Below, piece after piece: positions 57,880 through 64,000 of a stretch of 64,000 nucleotides of DNA (its first letter is position 1; each line of letters starts with the position of its first letter). Under the pieces are notes generated by a model. The model worked only from the letters and a program-made list of their open reading frames with translations. It was not told where the DNA came from and made no database searches. The stretch lies in NCBI GenBank assembly GCA_963682175.1, contig OY821775.1, positions 33,044,053-33,108,052 on the forward strand. The letters run 5' to 3'. The position numbers were made by a program, and so were the translations under genes. This stretch comes from Triglochin maritima. Taxonomy: Eukaryota > Streptophyta > Magnoliopsida > Alismatales > Juncaginaceae.

Positions 57880-59430
57880 TGATTGACATCATTTCATGCT
57901 CATATTTGTATCTTATATCCATTATCTTACACCTAAGCAATGCTACGTGACGAGTTTTATGTTTAGTTTTCAGGAATAAAGAGGTTTGAAGAGAAGAGCC
58001 ATGAAAGGACCCAAAAGCTGGGAAAAAGGACTGAATGGTGAGATCTAGGGACCAAGATGCAAAGGAGAAGGACCTGAATGTAAGACAGAATGACCTAAGA
58101 GCAAAACAGGATACTTCACACCATCATGGGGAGTATTTTACCAATTCTATTCGGGTCGGAGCTCCAACAAGTCGAGTAACCGCATCAAAGACCAACAATA
58201 CCAGAAAGCAAAGCCCACAACAAATTCCAACACGATCCGACAATTTTGGACCGCCAATTGGCGGTCTTGGACCGCTAATTGGCGGTCCATATTGCTCAGG
58301 ATCCGTCGAAATTTCTCCTGGACTTGTATTAATGTTCGTTTAGGCTATTTTTGGTATTGGTTTAGTCCCACATCGGGGGATTGTCCCCGATTAGCTTTTT
58401 CCATGCTTATAAATAGAACTCTTCACCTTCCATTGTAATTACCCATTGTTTGGTGGCATTCTCTCTACTAAGGAGTGAGCCTTGAAGCAATAACTCAAGG
58501 TGGAGAAGGATGCTACCTTCAATGTGAGTCATTGTTAATAAAAGTTTATTTGTTTCTTTTAATCTTGTTTTGTTATGTTTGTTTTGTGTGGGTTGCTTTA
58601 CTTTGTTTAATTTCTTGTTTAGTAATTTTAGTATCTTAGTTAAATGTTTTCTTTACTTAGTCTAATTAGTAGTGTAATGAGTAGTTAGTAGTTCCATCCC
58701 CATTTGGGGGGTGCAGAAATATGTGATATAATTATGTAGTGTATTAAGTGTGTGTTATTTTTATCCATTGAGCTTTATATGATTTCCATAACCATCTAAT
58801 GGGTCTCCACTCTTATCTTTGATATGCTAATGCTCTTGAATGAAGCTTAGCTTATGTTTTGATTAGTGGACCGATTTTATGGGGAATGATAAGGTTAGGA
58901 TATGGATGAAGTTAATATTGGAAACACAATTTGTAATGTATGTGCTCTTGTTGCCTTTACCTTAGCTAATGTCTTGTATGTTTTAATGATGTAGTGAAAT
59001 CTTAATTCATGTAGAGGCATAGTAGGGTATAGTCTTTATACTTGAGTTCATGTAGCTTCATTCTAATTATTGTCTTGTATGTTTTAATGATGTAGTCTTA
59101 TCTTAATTCATGTAGAGGCAAAGTTGGATGTAGTTTTATGATTTCATGCACTACATGTTGTGAGGAGCTTAATGAACACACACACACTTCTTTATGTTCA
59201 CATTATTTCTCTACCCCCTTTGGGGTTTAGTTTTATTGCTTATCTTCATTTCCTTTTGCATTCTAGTTTAGCATTGTAGTGTAGTTTAGTGTAACCAATC
59301 CTTTTCTCCTTTCTTTACCCCTTGCCTTCGCACAAACCAAGTGTCGACACACCTCCCAGTGGACGACCCGTATTTGCCACCGCTTCAACGCGGCCGTGCA
59401 CTTGCGGTAGAAATATAAAACGATCAATCA
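57880..59430 (+). repeat. 5' LTR
   Basis: TGATTGACATC at the start and CGATCAATCA at the end, 1551 bp. Palindrome pair at 58249-58266 and 58269-58288. The part 58540-58660 differs from the 36282 copy, which accounts for most of the length difference. Confidence 0.92.
58365..58415 (+). promoter_or_regulatory. snRNA-type upstream element and TATA box
   Basis: GTCCCACATCG (58365-58375), 32 bp, TATAAATA (58408-58415), unchanged from the 36282 copy. Confidence 0.75.
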
Positions 59431-59436
59431 AGTTTT

Positions 59437-59454
59437 TGGCGCCGTTGCCGGGGA
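59437..59454 (+). other. Primer-binding site, tRNA-Asp, perfect
   Basis: TGGCGCCGTTGCCGGGGA, complementary without mismatch to the 3' end of plant tRNA-Asp, 6 bp after the LTR. Confidence 0.9.
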
Positions 59455-60565
59455 GGTGCTCTGTCCAGACCTTGGTTTGGACGATTCGAGGGGTTTTTGA
59501 TTTTTTGTGTCCAGTTTTCTTAGTTTCAGGGAACCATCAGATCAAGGGGAGGCTACTGGGAAAGTTTGAGGAAGCAAGTCCAAAAACAGACCGCCAATCA
59601 GCGGTTGGAGACCGCCAATTGGCGGCCTGGTGAGGGCTTCCTGCTTCCATTTTTTTTGTGGTAGTTAGTGCTGTAACTTGTGTTATCTGGGAGTCTAATT
59701 TTGCATGCTGTGACTTCTTGTTTGCTCCCAGATCATTAATTTCAATCCCCATTAATCAACTTGGACAATAAAACTCAAAGCAAAAGATTAGACTTCTTGC
59801 CATCTAGGTCATGCATCATATGTAGACCTTGCATGCATCTTTCTTTTCTTTGCTTTACATTTTGTCGTTGATTGCTGGAGCGAGGTACGCATTCCTTATC
59901 ACTCATTCACGCATTAGGACATTCATTAGTGAGTAAGGTTTGCATCGAAACAAGAGTGAGGTGAGTGCTTGTTTGGTGAGTTGCTTCCTAGCCTAAGATT
60001 TCAAAACATCTTTAAGGGGCATCACCTATAGTCTTCAAAGATAAGGTGGGGGATTTCATCACCCCTCCCTTAGCCCCAAAAAGCACACTCAAGTAAAGCC
60101 TTAACTAAAAGCAAGTAGACATTGGCCCTAGGAATTCGGACGCACTAGGAGAGTAATCTAGTTGAGACCGCCATGACCTGATCGGCGTTGCCTACCTTGT
60201 CGATAGTAGGAGGTACTGGATCTCCGGATCTGGTATCACTTGCTGGGCATTGTGGTCCTCGTTGTAGGGAGGTGAGGCGTGTCGAGGCTAGTGACCTCGA
60301 AGTTAGGCGTCGTCTAGCCTTAGGACCCATTGCCTTACATTGTTTGAGCCTTGCTTGCTAGTTAGGCTTCCACCTTCACCCTGTACCCTCGCTAGCTCTA
60401 GGGATTCTTCCCTTCTCCTCTGAGTCATCTTCTTCTCACCTTCTTCTACGTTATAGTCTCCTCCCCTTTACACTCTCTGTTAGCGTTTTAGGGTCGAGTC
60501 GAGCACTTTTTGCGAGCTTAGTCTCGTGGTGGTGAGAGTGGTCGACTCGAGAGTTGTTTGTTGAG
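59455..60565 (+). other. Leader with second palindrome pair
   Basis: Non-coding. Palindromes at 59589-59606 and 59610-59627 sit at the same place as 38013-38051. 59740-60565 is nearly identical to 38160-38987. Confidence 0.8.
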
Positions 60566-62059
60566 ATGGATGGTTACATGGGCGACCATTCATATCATTG
60601 TTGGGACCAGGATGATTCTCCCTGGTATTCCAGACCCATGCAACCTGGGGTTGCTCAGACGAACACCCCGTACGGTTGGGATGATCTTCATTATGTGACT
60701 GAGCAATCTTCATATAGGGGTGATATGAGAGAGGCACCGACGGCTAGATCTCCATCTAGTTATGTTGGATCATACTCTGGACAACAAACTTTGGCCTCTT
60801 TCATGCATGCGGTAGACGACATGAGTGCACCAGTGGCTCCAGTAGCCATACCGTGCGATTGTTGTGGGTTGAGTGGTCATAATATCGGGGAATGTCCTTA
60901 TGTTCCCCAAGAGCCTGAGTATGAGCATACATTTTCCCAAAATGCTCAATATGACCATTACGCATCCGCGTACATCCCGAGAGTGATGGATTCATGGGGA
61001 AACAATTCTTATTCAAATTCTTATACTTCATATTCACCCCAGTATCCTCCTCCCGAATACCCAGAATTCTACCAGCACCCCACTCCAAATCATTGGACTC
61101 ATTCTCAGCCCATCAACACCCAACCCCAAAATTTCCCAAGCTCTGACTTGGACCCCATCGTTGACCGCATACCTGATTCCTTGAAACAAACTCTCCAAAC
61201 ATTCATGGAAACCACACAAAACTTATTGAAGTCCAACTTGAATTCCTTGCAAACCATGGAAATGCAAGTGAGCCATATGACACAGCAATTCCATGAACGT
61301 GAGGAGGGTAACTTTTCTTGTCAACATGAGGATTCATCTTTTGATATCGAACCACCACCACATCCACAAATTCAAAGCACAACCTTTCAAAGTCAAACTC
61401 CTAGTCAGCCTGAGGGACTTGGGGTTTCAATTCACGATCACTTAGTGGAGGATTCGATTCAAATTGAGAATAACTTGGACCAGTTTCATTATGAGTTGGC
61501 ACATGATTGTGCCTTATCTTTTTGTCCCGTGGCCCTTGAGCCACATGATCTTCATGTTGTACCTCTTAAGGACTCACCTCTGGTGGAGCAAGAGCTCCCT
61601 AGTACCCTCAATTTCAAACAACCTGATGAGAGTTTGCCTCTCACTATTGTTCCTGATCATCTTGGAAATGATGGAACATCAAACAACTACATTGCTCATG
61701 AGGGTATTAGGAGTTCCTTGGAGGATACCTTGGGTATGATACCCACTTCCTGTTCTCCTGGTGAGTTGGACATGCATAACGAGGTGCTTGACCTCGTTCC
61801 GACCCACCAGCCTGTTGGTTGGAGAGTTTGGATTGATGATCATAACTTCAGTTCCGCAACGGGAGATATTTTTCTTCCGTTGCCCCTTATTTCCCAAACT
61901 CTTGAGAGGTTCAAGCTCTTTCAGTTTGATCCTTTGAATGAGACGCCTTTGCGTCCAATTCATGAACCTCTCATTTCGTCTGGTGCTCTTTGTGAAGGGG
62001 GCCCACGCATGCGTATTCTGGCCCCGCGTGGTGTCATGTTCCCTTTCCAAGTGCATTGA
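60566..62059 (+). CDS. Chimeric gag-zinc-knuckle / RT-start protein, second copy
   Basis: 497 codons, intact, from the ATG in the same MDGYMGD context. The zinc knuckle CDCCGLSGHNIGEC is complete. It lacks the six residues ETLQQT present before TLASFM in the other copy; no other length change was noticed. The gag-like QTMEMQVSHMTQQFHEREEG, the PVALEPHD linker and the RT-like VGWRVWIDDHNFSSATGD are present, and the last 115 codons or so are almost identical in both copies. RNA binding is the likely role; no catalytic motif is present. Confidence 0.85.
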   Translation: MDGYMGDHSYHCWDQDDSPWYSRPMQPGVAQTNTPYGWDDLHYVTEQSSYRGDMREAPTARSPSSYVGSYSGQQTLASFMHAVDDMSAPVAPVAIPCDCCGLSGHNIGECPYVPQEPEYEHTFSQNAQYDHYASAYIPRVMDSWGNNSYSNSYTSYSPQYPPPEYPEFYQHPTPNHWTHSQPINTQPQNFPSSDLDPIVDRIPDSLKQTLQTFMETTQNLLKSNLNSLQTMEMQVSHMTQQFHEREEGNFSCQHEDSSFDIEPPPHPQIQSTTFQSQTPSQPEGLGVSIHDHLVEDSIQIENNLDQFHYELAHDCALSFCPVALEPHDLHVVPLKDSPLVEQELPSTLNFKQPDESLPLTIVPDHLGNDGTSNNYIAHEGIRSSLEDTLGMIPTSCSPGELDMHNEVLDLVPTHQPVGWRVWIDDHNFSSATGDIFLPLPLISQTLERFKLFQFDPLNETPLRPIHEPLISSGALCEGGPRMRILAPRGVMFPFQVH

Positions 62060-63590
62060 CCCACTCTTGAGGTTCCCATTTGATGTCTTTTGACAAATGA
62101 AGATGGGAACTTATGTTTGTACATAGTTATATAAAAAAAAGAAAAAAAAGAAAAAAAGAAAAAAAAAAGAGTACAATAAAAGACTCCTTCAGTGAGCATC
62201 GATTGTTGTGAGCCCCAACCCTTGTGTATTTGGGCTCCACTTCTTTCACGTATTTGTATCCCTTCTTTAGCATCTCACAGGTTTTGAGGGAAGTTGGGTT
62301 GTGTCCATCAACATAGCCATGAACTTCCTTGTGTACTTCACGTTGGTGAGATCTCTTCTGTTTCATGCATGCATCCATGTAGTATCTTGCTTGCATTCAT
62401 TGAGGACAATGCATGAAGTAGGTGTGGGGGGTGTTTTACGTGTGTACATAGTCGAGTCTTTTCTTTTGATTTTGCTTTCTTTTGTTTACATGTTTAGGGT
62501 CATGTTAGTGTGATGCATTTAATATCGATATATCTGCTTGCCATGATCCTTGGGTGACTTGTCTTCTTTTGCTTGCCTAGTGCTTCAAAATTTTCACATT
62601 TCTTTCAAAATCTTCATGTGTTTTCGAAAGAAAATGTTTTGTGGGTTTTGCGTGTGTTTAGCATGTGCAAAACCGTTGAGAGGCAAAGTAAAAAGAAAGC
62701 TCCCAAAATTGTCTTGAACTTGATGCATTAGGATATCTAGTACGTGGCTTTAGGATTTATCGAGTCGTTAGGATGCACCCCAGTTTTCCTTTGGGGTTGA
62801 GTAATCATAGGGTTTCAGTGCTCAAACATTCAAAGAAGTCCACCCTGAACCTAGTGAGTCAATAATTCGTGTTTGTTAATTTAGGAAGTTTGTTGTAGTC
62901 AAGGACCCTCTTAATCTTGTTGGGAGACATTAGTGTAGGGGTTTTGGTTCATGTGTAGATAAGAAATAAGTGAGTAGATGTTCTCTCTTCTCGCACGGCT
63001 CCTATCACTCGGGAAAGTAGGTCTGAGGGGACTTTGTGCCTGGTGCTTTCGAGTCATCTGACTTGGGATGCGCCGACCGAACTCCCGTTACACGGGTGGT
63101 AGGGATTGCCCTATGTGGAGATTTGGGAAAAGGTGTACGTGATAGTGTAAGTCCTCATGGGCAATGATGCACGAAACCTGACCCTGGGAGAATGAAGCTC
63201 CAACTAATAAAAAGAAAAAAAAAGAAGAAAAAAAAATGTGTGAAAAGAAACAAAAAGAAAAAAAAAATGGTAATGCAAATAAGAACCTTAATGGACCTTA
63301 CACTTTGTATCACTTGAGGATCTTGAGGTTGTCCATGTCTTTCACTTAATTCCTTTTTTAACTAACACGAATGGTTCATTAGGGTAGAGGTGTGGACTGA
63401 TCACCTATATAGAGTCGGCCCGTAGCATTACCGCGTCCATTGATCGACAAAATATTTCCAACGAGTCGAGGTCTAGATTGAATAATGCATCTTGTTCAGA
63501 TTTTGTGGGTATATCCGCTGAAAACCCTCAGGAGACAACACTCCTCAACTCCTTGTTGCCAAGGAGGAGGAGTGTTGTCTCCTGAGGGTT
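62060..63590 (+). other. 3' non-coding internal region
   Basis: Matches 40500-41965: A-rich runs (62133-62170, 63208-63265) and the conserved blocks 62290-63190. At 63546 it departs from the expected hairpin sequence and continues with an inverted copy of it. Confidence 0.78.
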
Positions 63591-64000
63591 TTGTGCCTGG
63601 TGCTTTCGAGTCATCTGACTTGGGATGCGCCGACCGAACTCCCGTTACACGGGTGGTAGGGATTGCCCTATGTGGAGATTTGGGGAAAGGTGTACGTGAT
63701 AGTGTAAGTCCTCATGGGCAATGATGCACGAAACCTGACCCTGGGAGAATGAAGCTCCAACTAATAAAAAGAAAAAAAAAGAAGAAAAAAAAAATGTGTG
63801 AAAAGAAACAAAAAGAAAAAAAAAATGGTAATGCAAATAAGAACCTTAATGGACCTTACACTTTGTATCACTTGAGGATCTTGAGGTTGTCCATGTCTTT
63901 CACTTAATTCCTTTTTTAACTAACACGAATGGTTCATTAGGGTAGAGGTGTGGACTGATCACCTATATAGAGTCGGCCCGTAGCATTACCGCGTCCATTG
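63034..64000 (+). repeat. Tandem duplication, period 557 bp
   Basis: From TTGTGCCTGGTGCTTTCGAG at 63034 the sequence repeats at 63591 and is near-identical to the window end (one difference noticed in the first 100 bp, at the GGGAAAAGG run, plus small A-run differences). Confidence 0.85.
63521..63592. repeat. Fold-back inverted repeat at a duplication junction
   Basis: 25 bases at 63521-63545 are repeated as exact reverse complement at 63568-63592, with 22 bp between. In the sister copy (41943-41986) the sequence instead runs on through the GNRA hairpin. The spacer here is the reverse complement of that hairpin. Confidence 0.85.

Larger units (their letters stand above)
57880..64000 (+). mobile_element. 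Second non-autonomous Athila-type LTR element, 3' end outside window
   Basis: Same layout as 36282-43692: 5' LTR, tRNA-Asp primer site, leader, one ORF and 3' non-coding region. It lies in the integrase codons of the gypsy element; the bases before it, GGTGG (57875-57879), are the expected duplication. The 3' LTR is not reached because the window ends in a duplicated 3' region. It is a close but distinct copy (LTR 1551 bp rather than 1572; ORF 6 codons shorter). Confidence 0.9.

Overview
This window is repeat DNA from a plant nuclear genome, almost certainly a flowering plant; the species cannot be told from the sequence. I see no host gene, rRNA, tRNA or CRISPR array. Nearly all of the 64 kb is retrotransposon sequence: Ty3/gypsy of two kinds (Athila-like with a tRNA-Asp primer site, and Tekay/Del-like with a tRNA-iMet-type primer site), Ty1/copia, and L1-type LINEs. 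Most copies are broken by stop codons, frameshifts and nested insertions, as in heterochromatin.

Layout. 1-2995: end of a gypsy integrase plus its 3' LTR (+). 2999-5335: 3' end of a copia element (-). 5336-15131: fragments of several LINEs (-), an Athila-type LTR piece (7405-8468), a gypsy 3' remnant (11183-12190) and long polypyrimidine tracts. 15132-20814: copia element (+) whose 3' LTR is cut by the next insertion. 20815-30147: Athila-like element (-) with 3' LTR, a long non-coding 3' region, integrase, RNase H, RT, protease and gag in the expected order but broken. 30148-34182: Athila LTR and internal pieces. 34186-46215: one LINE (-) with a purine-rich tail, interrupted by an intact LTR element (36282-43692, duplication CGTTC) and by a solo LTR (44542-46079, duplication ACACG). 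46216-52611: more Athila-type LTR and leader sequence, a copia LTR, an unrecognised LTR-like block and a broken Athila gag (+). 52612-57879: Tekay-like element (+) cut off inside integrase by a second copy of the non-autonomous element (57880 to the window end).

The most noteworthy component is the family at 36282-43692 and 57880-64000. It lacks a complete pol but keeps one open reading frame of about 500 codons, joining a gag-type zinc knuckle to the start of an RT. It shares its leader, tRNA-Asp primer site, 3' hairpins and LTR ends with the pol-bearing Athila-like copy at 20815-30147, so it looks like a dependent partner mobilised in trans. Its LTR promoter carries a motif identical to the upstream sequence element of plant snRNA genes (GTCCCACATCG) exactly 32 bp before the TATA box. 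The same arrangement recurs in several LTRs here. Paired palindromes occur both in U3 and just after the primer site.

A second recurring feature is the clustering of CGGTCGACCG-type palindromes, in pairs, in LTRs of both gypsy and copia elements, which are not otherwise related.
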